Shown here piece after piece: positions 1 through 9,096 of a DNA stretch of 26,792 bases. A model generated the notes under the pieces. It had not been told where the DNA came from and ran no database searches. It saw nothing but the letters and a program-made list of their open reading frames with translations. The stretch is taken from contig DASTPP010000328.1 of assembly GCA_035762175.1 (NCBI GenBank), positions 1 through 26,792 on the forward strand. Direction: 5' to 3'. The number at the start of each line of letters is the position of its first letter. The stretch's first letter is position 1. The translations under genes were made by a program, and so were the position numbers. This DNA is from DASTPP01 sp035762175 (lineage in GTDB: Bacteria > Myxococcota_A > Polyangia > Polyangiales > Polyangiaceae).

Positions 1-577
1 GCGCGCCCCGGGGGGCCTCACCCTCGCGCGGCTCGAGGCCGAAGAGCACGGCCTCGACCTCGGCCCGCTCGTGCCCCGGCTCGACGAGGTGCTCGCGACG
101 CCGAGCGGCCTCGTCGAGCTCGCCCCGGCGCCGATCGTCGACGACCTCGCCCGGCTCGACCGCGAAGAGGCGTCGCTGCGCGAAGGCGGCCTCGTGCTCA
201 TCGGCCGGCGGCACCTGCGCTCGAACAACTCGTGGATGCACAACCTGCCCGCGCTCGTCAAAGGCCCCGAGCGCTGCACGCTGCTCGTGCACCCGGGCGA
301 CGCGGCGAGGCTCGGGCTCGCGGCGGGCTCGCCGGCGCGCGTCCGCTCGCGCGTCGGCAGCGTCGTCGCGCGCGTCGAGCTGAGCGACGAGCTGATGCCC
401 GGCGTCGTGTCGCTGCCGCACGGCTGGGGGCACGACGGCCCCGGCATGCGGCAAGAGGTGGCCGGGCGGCACGCGGGCGTGAACGTCAACCTGCTCTCGG
501 ACGACGAGCTCGTCGACGTGCCGACGGGCAACGCCGCCTTCAACGGCGTGCCCGTGAGCGTCGAGCCGGCGCCCTGA
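1..577 (+). CDS. Molybdopterin oxidoreductase, C-terminal part (truncated by window edge)
   Basis: The reading frame is open from base 2, so the gene starts upstream of the window and only about the last 190 residues are visible. What remains is the molybdopterin-dinucleotide-binding beta-barrel domain that closes proteins of the DMSO-reductase/formate-dehydrogenase superfamily. It shows the turn RRHLRSNNSWMHN, the run HPGDAARLGLAAG followed by SPARVRSRVGSV, and then LPHGWGHDG and NAAFNGVPV near the end. These segments are characteristic of soluble molybdopterin oxidoreductases that bind bis-MGD. The catalytic domain, the Fe-S ligands and any Tat signal lie outside the window, so the substrate cannot be stated. 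A GTG at 71 is only an internal valine. The stop is TGA at 575-577; the next gene starts 160 bp downstream on the same strand. Confidence 0.88.
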   Translation, partial: RAPGGLTLARLEAEEHGLDLGPLVPRLDEVLATPSGLVELAPAPIVDDLARLDREEASLREGGLVLIGRRHLRSNNSWMHNLPALVKGPERCTLLVHPGDAARLGLAAGSPARVRSRVGSVVARVELSDELMPGVVSLPHGWGHDGPGMRQEVAGRHAGVNVNLLSDDELVDVPTGNAAFNGVPVSVEPAP

Positions 578-737
578 GCGGGCGGCGGGTGGGGTAGGGG
601 GCCGCGCTGGCGCGGCGGCCCTCGCGCCGCCGGGGCCGCGGGCGCGCGGGCGGGACGCGCCTTGCCGCGGGGGCGGCGGCCTCGGGGCGGGCGAGGCGGG
701 CCTTGCGCCGGGGGCGGCGACGTCCGAAAAGGGGGCC
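578..737. other. Intergenic region with short direct repeat and hairpin
   Basis: The gap between the oxidoreductase and the dehydrogenase contains a compact hairpin, GCCGCGC-TG-GCGCGGC, at about 603-618. It also holds two near-copies of CTTGC followed by a (C/G)GGGGGCGGCG run, at about 661-680 and 703-720. No convincing promoter is visible. The run AAAAGGGGG at 727-735, just before the ATG at 738, can act as a Shine-Dalgarno. Confidence 0.4.
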
Positions 738-1823
738 ATGGCTACCGTGACGGTCGTCGGCGCCGGCATGATGGGCGCCGCGTTCTGCCTGCCCCTCGTC
801 GATCGCGGGCACGAGGTTCGCCTCGTGGGCACGCCCCTCGACGACTTCATCGTCGACTCGCTGCGCCGCGACGGCACGCACCCCAAGCTGGGCCTCGGGC
901 TCCCCGCGCCGATCAAGCCCTTCTCACACACGGAGCTCGACGCCGCGCTCGCCGGCGCCGACCTCGTCGTGCTCGGCGTCAGCTCGGCCGGCGTCGACTG
1001 GGCCCTCGAGACGCTGGGCCCGAGGCTCGAGCCGGGCCGGCCCCTGCTCATGGTCACCAAGGGCCTGCTCTTCGAGGGCGGGCGCCTGCGCGCGCTGCCC
1101 GACGTCGTCGCCGAGGGCCTGCCCGAGCGGCTGCGCGGCCGCGTGCCCACCATCGCCGTCACCGGCCCCTGCATCGCCGGCGAGCTCGCCCGACGGGTCG
1201 AGACCTGCGTCGTGTTCGCCGGCCGCGACCCCGAGGCCCTCGAGCGCGCTGCCGGGCTCGTGCGCACGCCGTACTACCACGTCTTTCCGAGCGTCGACGT
1301 CGAGGGCCCCTGCGCCTGCGCCGCGCTCAAGAACGCCTACGCGATGGGCGTCGCCTTCGCCGCGGGCGCCCACGAGCGGGCGGGCGGGGCACCCGGCAGC
1401 GTGGCCATGCACAACTACGAGGCCGCCGCCTTCGCCCAGGCCATCTTCGAGATGCGGCGCGTGCTCGAGGCGATGGGCGCCGACCCCTCGGCGGCCGGCT
1501 GGCTGCCCGGCGTCGGCGATCTGCACGTGACGGGCAACGGCGGCCGAACGGGCCGCTTCGGCCGCCTGCTCGGCCTCGGCCTCACGGCGACCGAGGCGAA
1601 GGCGAAGATGGCGGGCGACACGCTCGAGTGCTGCGAGATCTTGGCCGTGATGCGCGAGGCGCTGCCCTCGCTCGAGGCCGCCGGCCGCCTCGAGCCCGAC
1701 GAGCTGCCGCTTCTGCGCCACATGGCCTCGCTCGTGCTCGACGACGCCCCGCTCGCCATGCCCTTCGACCTCTTCTTCGCCCCGCCCCGCGGCCCGGCGA
1801 AGCCCGGGGGCGGGGGGCGCTAG
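738..1823 (+). CDS. NAD(P)-dependent glycerol-3-phosphate dehydrogenase family protein (GpsA-like)
   Basis: A 361-residue cytoplasmic protein of the GpsA family, whose members interconvert glycerol-3-phosphate and dihydroxyacetone phosphate. The N-terminus is a Rossmann fold with VVGAGMMGAAF (residues about 6-16). Further family landmarks follow in order: VTKG, TGPCIAGELA (the SGPSFA position of GpsA), CAALKNAYAMG (the catalytic Lys in ALKN), GVGDLHVTG and GRTGRFGRLLG (the GDLxxT and SRN..G elements). It is slightly longer than typical GpsA (about 330), and several signature residues are altered, so a related polyol-phosphate substrate is possible. The ATG at 738 follows a purine-rich SD. The stop TAG is separated by one base from the GTG of the following FGGY kinase, so the two are almost certainly co-translated. 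Confidence 0.85.
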   Translation: MATVTVVGAGMMGAAFCLPLVDRGHEVRLVGTPLDDFIVDSLRRDGTHPKLGLGLPAPIKPFSHTELDAALAGADLVVLGVSSAGVDWALETLGPRLEPGRPLLMVTKGLLFEGGRLRALPDVVAEGLPERLRGRVPTIAVTGPCIAGELARRVETCVVFAGRDPEALERAAGLVRTPYYHVFPSVDVEGPCACAALKNAYAMGVAFAAGAHERAGGAPGSVAMHNYEAAAFAQAIFEMRRVLEAMGADPSAAGWLPGVGDLHVTGNGGRTGRFGRLLGLGLTATEAKAKMAGDTLECCEILAVMREALPSLEAAGRLEPDELPLLRHMASLVLDDAPLAMPFDLFFAPPRGPAKPGGGGR

Positions 1824-1824
1824 C

Positions 1825-3360
1825 GTGGCGCCGCGGGGCCGCCTCGTCGTCGGCGTCGACTGCAGCACCACCGCCTGCAAAGCCATCCTGTGGAACGAGC
1901 GCGGCCGCGCCCTCGCCGAGGGCCGCGCCCCCGTCGCGCTCTCGAACCCCGCGCCCGACGCCTACGAGCAGGACGCCGAGGCCTGGTGGCGCGCCACGCG
2001 CCTCGCCCTGCGCCGCGCCCTCGCCGCGGCCGGCCCCCGCGCCCCCTCGCGCCTCGACGCGATCTGCGTCACGCACCAGCGCGAGACCGTCGTCGTCACC
2101 GACGACGAGGGCCGCCCCCTCGCCCCCGCCCTCGTGTGGATGGACGCGCGCTGCCGCCCACAGGTTCGCCGCGCCCGCGAGGCGCTCGGCGAAGACGAGC
2201 TGCACCAGGTGAGCGGCAAGGTGCCCTGCACCACGCCCTCGGTCTACAAGCTGATGGGCCTCTTCGAGCGCGAGCCCTCGCTCGACCCCGCGCGCCTGCG
2301 CGCCCTCGAGGTGCACGCCTTCCTCGCGTATCGCCTGACCGGCCGCCTCGCCACCTCGCTCGCGAGCGCCGACCCCACGGGCCTCGTCGACATGCGCCGC
2401 GGCGCCTGGGCCGAAGGCATCGCCCGCCTCGCCGGCCTCGACCCTTCGCGCCTGCCCGAGCTCGTGCCGCCCGGCGCCCTGCTCGGGCCCCTCCAGCCCC
2501 GCGCCGCCCGCGCGCTCGGGCTGCCCGAGGGCCTGCCCGTCGTAGCCGGCGCCGGCGACGGGCAGGCGGCCGCGCTCGGCGCGGGCGTCACCGGCCCCGA
2601 GAGCGCCTACCTGAACCTCGGCACCGCGCTCGTCTGCGGCGTGCCCTCGCCCTCGTACCGCGTCGGGCGCGCCTTTCGCACCCTCTACACGGCGCACCCG
2701 GGCGCCTACCTGCTCGAGACCGATCTGAAGGGCGGCACCTTCTCGCTCGGCTGGTTCGCCGGCAACGTGCTCGGCCGGCGCGGCGCCCGCACGCTCGAAC
2801 GCCTGCGAGCGCTCGAGCGCGAGGCGCGCGCGCAGCCCCCCGCCTCGGGCGGCCTGCTCTTCGTGCCTTACCTGCACGGCGTGATGAACCCGTACTGGGA
2901 CGACGACGCCTCCGCGCTCTGGTTCGGGTTGCGCGGCGATCACGACGCCGCCTCGCTCTACCGCAGCCTGCTCGAGGGGCTCGCCTTCGAGCAGCGCCTC
3001 GCCCTCGAGGGCGTCGAGAAAGAGACCGGCCAGGGCGTCGGCGAGCTCCGGGTGATGGGCGGCGGCACGAAGAGCGAGCTCTTCTGCCAGATCGTCGCCG
3101 ACGTGACCCAGAAGCCCCTGCGCCTGACCGGCAGCGCCGAGGCCACCTGCCTCGGCGCCGGCATGCTCGCCGCCGTCGCCGCCGGCTGGTTCGGGGGCGC
3201 CGCCGAGGCCGCCCGCGCCATGAGCTCGTCGGGCCGCGTCGTGACGCCGGGGCCCGCCCGCTCGGCCTACGACGCCTGGTTCCGCCGCGTCTACGCCGGC
3301 CTCTACCCGGCCCTCGAGCGCGCGGCCGCCGAAGCCGCGAAGCTACGAACCCCTGACTAG
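1825..3360 (+). CDS. FGGY-family carbohydrate kinase (glycerol-kinase-like)
   Basis: A 511-residue cytoplasmic ATP-dependent sugar or polyol kinase of the FGGY family. The N-terminal half begins VVGVDCSTTACKAILW (ATP phosphate loop) and contains THQRET at residues 83-88, then LVWMDAR. THQRET is close to the TNQRET of glycerol kinase, where Arg and Glu bind glycerol. GDGQAAALGAG places the catalytic-base Asp at residue 245, as in glycerol kinase. The C-terminal half has VMGGGTKSELFCQIVADV, the adenosine-binding element. The stretch SGKVPCTTPSVYK is not typical of glycerol kinase and is closer to xylulokinase-type enzymes, so the exact substrate is open. The GTG start lies one base after the dehydrogenase stop, preceded by GGGGGG. 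The pairing suggests phosphorylation of a polyol followed by oxidation of the phosphate ester. The TAG stop lies inside a large inverted repeat. Confidence 0.86.
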   Translation: MAPRGRLVVGVDCSTTACKAILWNERGRALAEGRAPVALSNPAPDAYEQDAEAWWRATRLALRRALAAAGPRAPSRLDAICVTHQRETVVVTDDEGRPLAPALVWMDARCRPQVRRAREALGEDELHQVSGKVPCTTPSVYKLMGLFEREPSLDPARLRALEVHAFLAYRLTGRLATSLASADPTGLVDMRRGAWAEGIARLAGLDPSRLPELVPPGALLGPLQPRAARALGLPEGLPVVAGAGDGQAAALGAGVTGPESAYLNLGTALVCGVPSPSYRVGRAFRTLYTAHPGAYLLETDLKGGTFSLGWFAGNVLGRRGARTLERLRALEREARAQPPASGGLLFVPYLHGVMNPYWDDDASALWFGLRGDHDAASLYRSLLEGLAFEQRLALEGVEKETGQGVGELRVMGGGTKSELFCQIVADVTQKPLRLTGSAEATCLGAGMLAAVAAGWFGGAAEAARAMSSSGRVVTPGPARSAYDAWFRRVYAGLYPALERAAAEAAKLRTPD

Positions 3361-3477
3361 CGCGGGCGGGGCCGGCGGCCCGGCCTGTCCAGAGGGGGGG
3401 GCCCCGCTGTCTGAGCCCGAAGGGCGAGTTCGGGGTGCCCGGCGGACAGGCCGGGCCGCCGGCCCCGCCCGCGCTAG
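3357..3477. repeat. Perfect 34-bp inverted repeat between convergent genes (possible bidirectional terminator)
   Basis: Bases 3357-3390 are exactly the reverse complement of 3444-3477. The left arm begins CTAGCGCGGGCGGGGCC and the right arm ends GGCCCCGCCCGCGCTAG. The 53-base loop contains a second small hairpin, CCCGAA-GGGCGAG-TTCGGG. The left arm includes the TAG stop of the FGGY kinase, and the structure lies 34 bp downstream of the stop of the convergent sigma54-activator gene. There is no U-tract on either side. A role as a bidirectional transcription stop or mRNA 3'-end block is inferred; the perfect pairing is directly visible. Confidence 0.8.
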
Positions 3478-3511
3478 CCTATCCGTGGCCCCCGGCGCCG
3501 GCCCCGCCCGC

Positions 3512-4894
<1,383 letters not shown>

Positions 4895-4901
4895 CGTCGA
4901 C

Positions 4902-5849
4902 TCACTCTGCGGTTGGCGGGGGCGACCGGCCCGCGCCGGCGGGGGGCGGGCCCTCGAGGCGCAGGCCGAGCTCGGCGCAGACGTCGGACCACTCGAGGCG
5001 CGCGAGCGCCGCCGAGGCGTAGCGCCCCGAGGGCTCGCGGGCCAAGAGGCGCGCGAGGAAGCGCTCGAGCTCGGCCGGCCACGCCTCGCCCGTCACCGCC
5101 GTCAGCGTCGGCGGGTTGCGGTAGCGCTTGAGCGAGAGCACCCCCTCGGCCGTCGGCGCCTCGAAGGGGCGCCGCCCCGACAGCGCCCGGAAGGCCACCG
5201 CGCCGACCGCGTACAGGTCCGTCCAGGGGCCGACCGGCGACGAGCCGACGGCCTGCTCGGGCGGCATGTACGCCATCGAGCCGAGCACCGTGCTGTCGGT
5301 CGTGACGCCGTCGCCCTCGTTCTCGTCGAGCTTCGAGACGCCGAAGTCGAGCAGCCGCCCGTGCTCGCGCCCGCCCGCCTCGGCCCGCTCGACGAACACG
5401 TTGTCGGGCTTGATGTCGCGGTGCACGATGCCGACGCCGTGCACGTGGCCGAGCCCGTCGAGCAGGTCGCCGAGCAGCGGCGCGAGCTCGGCGAACGCGA
5501 GCCGCGGCGAGCGCTCGAGCCGCGCGTCGAGCGTCTCGCCCTCGAGCTTCTCGTAGGCGAGAAAGGGCAGCCCGTCGGCCCCCGTGCCCGCGCCGACCAG
5601 CCGGCAGACGTAGGGGCTGTCGAGCGTGCGCGCGATGCGCTCTTCGCGCGCGAAGCGCTGCGCCAAATCGGGCCGCAGGCGCGGCGAGATGCCGAGGGTC
5701 TTGACCACCACCGCCCGCCCCGTCGAAAGCTCGCGCGCCTCCCACACGTCGCCCACCGAGCCCCGGACGACGAGCTTCTCGAGCTGATACGCCCCGCCGA
5801 GAACGGCACGTTTGCGCAGAGAGGACACCCTCCCTTCGGCGTGTAGCAT
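4902..5849 (-). CDS. Serine/threonine protein kinase
   Basis: A 315-residue soluble Hanks-type kinase with no membrane segment or extra sensor domain. Visible motifs are a reduced Gly loop RGSVGDV (29-35), Lys50 in VVVKTL, the helix-C Glu in FAREERIA, and HRDIKPDNV (143-151). DFGVSKL follows at 168-174, then MPPEQA in the activation segment and WTDLYAVGAVAF (209-220). All catalytic residues are present, so it should be active. It lies directly upstream of the FHA sigma54 activator, suggesting that it phosphorylates that protein or one its FHA domain recognises. The ATG at 5849 has no clear SD and overlaps a TATGCT box. A GTG eight codons in, directly behind GGGAGG, is a possible alternative start that would leave the kinase domain intact. 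Confidence 0.92.
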   Translation of the reverse strand: MLHAEGRVSSLRKRAVLGGAYQLEKLVVRGSVGDVWEARELSTGRAVVVKTLGISPRLRPDLAQRFAREERIARTLDSPYVCRLVGAGTGADGLPFLAYEKLEGETLDARLERSPRLAFAELAPLLGDLLDGLGHVHGVGIVHRDIKPDNVFVERAEAGGREHGRLLDFGVSKLDENEGDGVTTDSTVLGSMAYMPPEQAVGSSPVGPWTDLYAVGAVAFRALSGRRPFEAPTAEGVLSLKRYRNPPTLTAVTGEAWPAELERFLARLLAREPSGRYASAALARLEWSDVCAELGLRLEGPPPAGAGRSPPPTAE

Positions 5850-6003
5850 AAGTACCGCTCGGACGGAAACGACGCCGCCGCCCGGCGCCGCAAAACGCCG
5901 ACATGAGGGGCGATGAAAGTTTTCAATCAGCGTCCGAAATCACGGGCGCCGAGGCCGAAATGGGCTCCCGAAACGGTCGCGTTTGCGTTAGTCTCAGTCG
6001 CCC
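5850..6003. promoter_or_regulatory. Divergent promoter region with AT-rich palindrome
   Basis: This is the intergenic segment between the divergently transcribed kinase and SUMF1 genes. It contains TGAAA-GT-TTTCA at 5914-5925, a perfect 5-bp dyad in locally AT-rich DNA, which is unusual here and could be an operator. A box TAGTCT at 5989-5994 ends nine bases before the plus-strand ATG at 6004 and may be a -10 element; I see no good -35. These assignments are inference from position and composition. Confidence 0.35.
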
Positions 6004-6828
6004 ATGGCCGACGCACGCGCCGCGGTTCGGGGGGTACTTTGGGCCTCGCTCTGCGCCGCCTGCCACGCGCCCGAGCGGGTCGAATTCCCGGCGCCCCCGC
6101 CCCCGGCGGCCGTCGCGTCCGCGCCCGCGCCGGCCGCGCCCGCGGGGCCCGTCGCGCCCCAGGGCCCCTTCAGCCGCTGCCCCGGCGAGATGGCCGAGGT
6201 CGGCGAAGAGGGCCCCTTCTGCATCGACCGCTGGGAGGCGCACGTCGAAGTGCCCGGCCCCGAAGGCGACTGGCGCCCGCATTCCCCCTACCAGCCGGTC
6301 GACAACCTCGCGACCCCCTTCCGCGCCGCCTCCGCCCCCGGCGTCGTGCCCCAGGGGTACATCTCCGCCGCGCAGGCGCGCTCCGCGTGCGAGGCCGCCG
6401 GCAAGCGCCTGTGCACGCGCCGCGAGCACCTGCTCGCGTGCCGCGGCCCGCAGAAGACCGTCTACCCCTACGGCAACGACTACGCCCCCAAGGCCTGCAA
6501 CGAGGGGCGCCGCGGCCACCCCGTCGCCGCCCTCTTCGGCGCCCTCGCCAGCCCCGCCCTGCTCTGGGGCAAGGCCCTCAACGACCCCCGCATCAACCAG
6601 CAAGAGGGCACCCTGCGCCCCGCCGGCGAGACCGCCTCGTGCGTCAGCGCCTACGGCGTCTACGACCTCGTCGGCAACCTGCACGAGTGGGTCGACGAGG
6701 GCCGGGAGGTGTTCGCCGGCGGCTACTACGTCGACGCCGAGTCGAACGGCAGCGGCTGCTCGTACACGACGCGCGCGCACGGCCGCGCCTATCACGACTA
6801 CTCGACCGGCTTCCGCTGCTGCCTCTGA
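6004..6828 (+). CDS. Secreted SUMF1/formylglycine-generating-enzyme-like domain protein
   Basis: A 274-residue protein. The N-terminus has a basic and hydrophobic stretch ending SLCAAC (Cys20), which resembles but does not perfectly fit a lipobox, followed by a Pro/Ala-rich linker to residue about 52. The rest is a SUMF1/FGE-sulfatase fold: EGPFCIDRWEAHVEV, AQARSACEAAGKRLCTRREHLLACRG, YPYGNDY, GVYDLVGNLHEWVDE and the ending GFRCCL. The family includes true formylglycine-generating enzymes but also many non-catalytic or ligand-binding relatives in myxobacteria. The domain is small and Cys-rich, and no sulfatase gene is nearby, so I do not assign sulfatase activation. No SD precedes the ATG; a -10-like box lies close upstream. 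It converges with the following minus-strand gene. Confidence 0.82.
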   Translation: MADARAAVRGVLWASLCAACHAPERVEFPAPPPPAAVASAPAPAAPAGPVAPQGPFSRCPGEMAEVGEEGPFCIDRWEAHVEVPGPEGDWRPHSPYQPVDNLATPFRAASAPGVVPQGYISAAQARSACEAAGKRLCTRREHLLACRGPQKTVYPYGNDYAPKACNEGRRGHPVAALFGALASPALLWGKALNDPRINQQEGTLRPAGETASCVSAYGVYDLVGNLHEWVDEGREVFAGGYYVDAESNGSGCSYTTRAHGRAYHDYSTGFRCCL

Positions 6829-6873
6829 CCGGCGCGCCGGCGCGCGCGGCGCGACCCTCGGGCGCGAGCGCCC
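6829..6873. terminator. Hairpins between convergent genes
   Basis: Directly after the SUMF1 stop there is a perfect 12-bp palindrome, CCGGCGCGCCGG (6829-6840). Directly after the stop of the minus-strand gene there is GGGCGC-GA-GCGCCC (6860-6873). Neither has a U-tract. A role in ending transcription from both sides is inferred from the position between convergent genes. Confidence 0.4.
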
Positions 6874-9096
6874 TCACTTCACGAAGAACTCGGACGCGAT
6901 CTCGGGCACCTGCCCGTCGCGCAGCGGCGCGAAGCCGCTCACGCTGCCGAAGAGCCCGACCTTGTCGCCGCGCGCGACCGCGCCCGGCCCCGACAGCTCG
7001 GTGCGCGCCAGGCAGGGCGGCGCCTCGCAGCCCGAGCGCACGCTCACCACCGCCACCGTGCGCTGGCCCTGGTTGGCCGCCTCGACCACCTCGCCCCGCC
7101 ACGCCACCGCCCGGCCGACCGACGCCTCGGGCGAGCCGGCCACCTCGGCGTAGCCCGGGCCGCCCTGCTGCTCGCGCTTCTTCGCCTCGTCGGCGAGGCT
7201 GCGCACCCGCGTCACGGTCACCGTCGCGAGCCTGGGCGCCAGCGGCGGCGCGAGCGCGCGCACCTCGACCTCGCTCGTGCCCTCGTCGGAGATGCTCATC
7301 CATTGCACGAACGCGCCGTCCGGCTGCACCGAGAGCGCCCGGCCCCCGACGCTCACCCCGGCCCCCTTGGCCGTGCGCCCCGCCAGCAAGAAGGTCGCCC
7401 GCTCGGTGACCAGCTTCGGCCCCGGCGCCTCGAGCGCGAGCGGCACGACCCCGACCCGCACGTCGACCGACCCGGTCTCGAGCTTGCCCCCCTTCGGCGC
7501 CACCGTGTACGGCACCTGCTTGCTCAGCGTCGCCGGCTCGCCGCGCGGCCCCCGCAGCTCGCCCCGCACGTCGAAGGCCTCGCGGCCCCGCCCCTCGGCG
7601 TCGAGCGCCACGGGCCGCCCCTGCAAGGTGACCGCCGAGCCCGGCAGCGCCTCGACCATCACGGTGAGCGTCGGCGTCGCGTCTTGCAGCGTCCGCAGGT
7701 CGGCCCAGATGCGGAACGCCAGCGGCACCGTCAGCGAGACGCGCTCGTCGCGCCCGGCGCCCGGCCGGTCGACCGCGATCTCGACCTCGTTCGCGCCCAC
7801 CTTGAGCGGCGCGCCGAGCGGCACGTCGGCCGCGCCGCCGCTCGTCGTCACCGTCGCGCCGCCGGCGGCCGAGAGCTTGGTGCCGTCGGGGCACTTCACG
7901 CACGTGACGCGCAGCACGTCGCGCCCCGCCTCGTCGAGCCGCACCTCGGCGCGCAGGGGCGCCGAGCCCGGCACGAGCAGCGCCGCGCCGAGCCCGCCCA
8001 CGGCGATGACCCCCGCGCCGCCGAGCGCCCACGCCCAGCTCGCGCCGCCGCGCGGGCGCCGCCGCACGATGTGCCCCACCTTCTCGCGCACCGCCCCCTC
8101 GAGCGCCGCCGCCTGGGCCTTGGGCACGCCCGGGCGCCGCTTCGGCCCCTCGCCCGCGACCGGCGCAATCCCCGGGATCGCCACCCCGGGCAGCGTGCGG
8201 CGCTCGGCGAGCGAGGGCTCGTTGCGCGCGATCGGCGCGTACTCGATCTTCGGCCCGGCGCCCGCCGAGGGCCCGAGCCCCAGCGCGGTCGACTTGCCCG
8301 GCGAGGGCGGCGACCCCTGGCCCAGGCCGAGCACCGTCGACTTGCCCTCGAGCGGCGCCCCGGGGGCGAGCGCCCGCGCCGCGCCCGGGGCCGCCGCCTG
8401 CCCCGCGTTGCTGCCGCCGGTGCCGCCCGCCCCGCCTTCGCCCGGCCCGAGCGCCCGCATCGGATCGATGACCCCGAGCTGCGTGACCGCGCCGCGCCCC
8501 CGCCCGGCCGGCGGGGCCGCCGCCCCCTCGGCCGGCGGCCCGAAGGGCGCCGGCATGCCGAGAATCGTCGCCGCCGCTCGCTTCGGCGGCTCGTTCGGCG
8601 CGGGGGCCGCCGGGCTACCTTGCTCGATCGGCACTGGGGCCGCCCCCGCCCTCAGCTTGGCCTGCTCGCTCGGGCTGGCGAAGGGCGTCGGCATGCCCAG
8701 CACGGTGGCCGACGCCCCCTTCGCCGACCCCGCCGTCGGCCCCGGCGCCCCCCCCTGCCCGGGCCCCCCGGCCGGCACGCCCTGCGCCGCCAACCCGGCC
8801 GGCGCGCCCTGCGCTGCCGCCGGCGCGCCCTGCGCCGCCAACCCCGCCGGCGCGCCCTGCGCCGCCGCCCCGGCCGGCGCTGCCGTCGGCGCGCCCGGCG
8901 CTGCCGACCCTGGCGCTGTGCCAGCAATGCCCAGGATCGCCGGCATCACCACCGTCTGCGCGCCCGCCGGGGCCTTGGGCGCCGCCGGCGCGGGGGCCGG
9001 GGGGGCGGCCGCGGGGGGGGGGACCGTAAAACCACAGCTGCCGCAGAAGCGTGCTTGGGCCTGAAGGGTCGCGCCGCACTGCGGACAGGTCGTCAT
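6874..9096 (-). CDS. Zinc-ribbon, single-pass membrane protein with repeated T-x-L-G motifs
   Basis: A 740-residue protein of unknown function. The start is set at the ATG at 9096 because the protein then begins MTTCPQCG, and GGAGAG lies upstream at SD distance; the frame is open further upstream but looks non-coding. Order: zinc ribbon (CPQC...CGSC, residues 4-21); a long Ala/Pro/Gly-rich disordered region with short tandem repeats (QGAPAGLAAQGAP, about 80-108); Thr-based motifs TVLGM (131), TILGM (177), TQLGV (205), TVLGL (254) and TALGL (270), with looser versions at 48 and 301; a basic stretch; one transmembrane helix (about 354-376). About 360 extracytoplasmic residues follow, with Ig-like beta-rich segments. 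The cytoplasmic Thr motifs look like phosphorylation or FHA-docking sites, which would fit the kinase and FHA gene nearby, but that is inference. Confidence 0.85.
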   Translation of the reverse strand: MTTCPQCGATLQAQARFCGSCGFTVPPPAAAPPAPAPAAPKAPAGAQTVVMPAILGIAGTAPGSAAPGAPTAAPAGAAAQGAPAGLAAQGAPAAAQGAPAGLAAQGVPAGGPGQGGAPGPTAGSAKGASATVLGMPTPFASPSEQAKLRAGAAPVPIEQGSPAAPAPNEPPKRAAATILGMPAPFGPPAEGAAAPPAGRGRGAVTQLGVIDPMRALGPGEGGAGGTGGSNAGQAAAPGAARALAPGAPLEGKSTVLGLGQGSPPSPGKSTALGLGPSAGAGPKIEYAPIARNEPSLAERRTLPGVAIPGIAPVAGEGPKRRPGVPKAQAAALEGAVREKVGHIVRRRPRGGASWAWALGGAGVIAVGGLGAALLVPGSAPLRAEVRLDEAGRDVLRVTCVKCPDGTKLSAAGGATVTTSGGAADVPLGAPLKVGANEVEIAVDRPGAGRDERVSLTVPLAFRIWADLRTLQDATPTLTVMVEALPGSAVTLQGRPVALDAEGRGREAFDVRGELRGPRGEPATLSKQVPYTVAPKGGKLETGSVDVRVGVVPLALEAPGPKLVTERATFLLAGRTAKGAGVSVGGRALSVQPDGAFVQWMSISDEGTSEVEVRALAPPLAPRLATVTVTRVRSLADEAKKREQQGGPGYAEVAGSPEASVGRAVAWRGEVVEAANQGQRTVAVVSVRSGCEAPPCLARTELSGPGAVARGDKVGLFGSVSGFAPLRDGQVPEIASEFFVK

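Noticed and set aside
924..1886. 320-residue minus-strand frame opposite the GpsA-like gene
   Set aside because: No recognisable domain, composition typical of an antisense shadow, and the plus-strand frame has clear dehydrogenase motifs.
1582..2943. 453-residue minus-strand frame opposite the FGGY kinase
   Set aside because: Antisense of a well-supported gene, rich in Arg, Ala and Glu, with no motifs.
6004..6828. Assignment of the SUMF1 protein as a true formylglycine-generating enzyme
   Set aside because: The family fold is clear but I cannot identify the catalytic Cys pair with confidence, and no sulfatase is encoded nearby.
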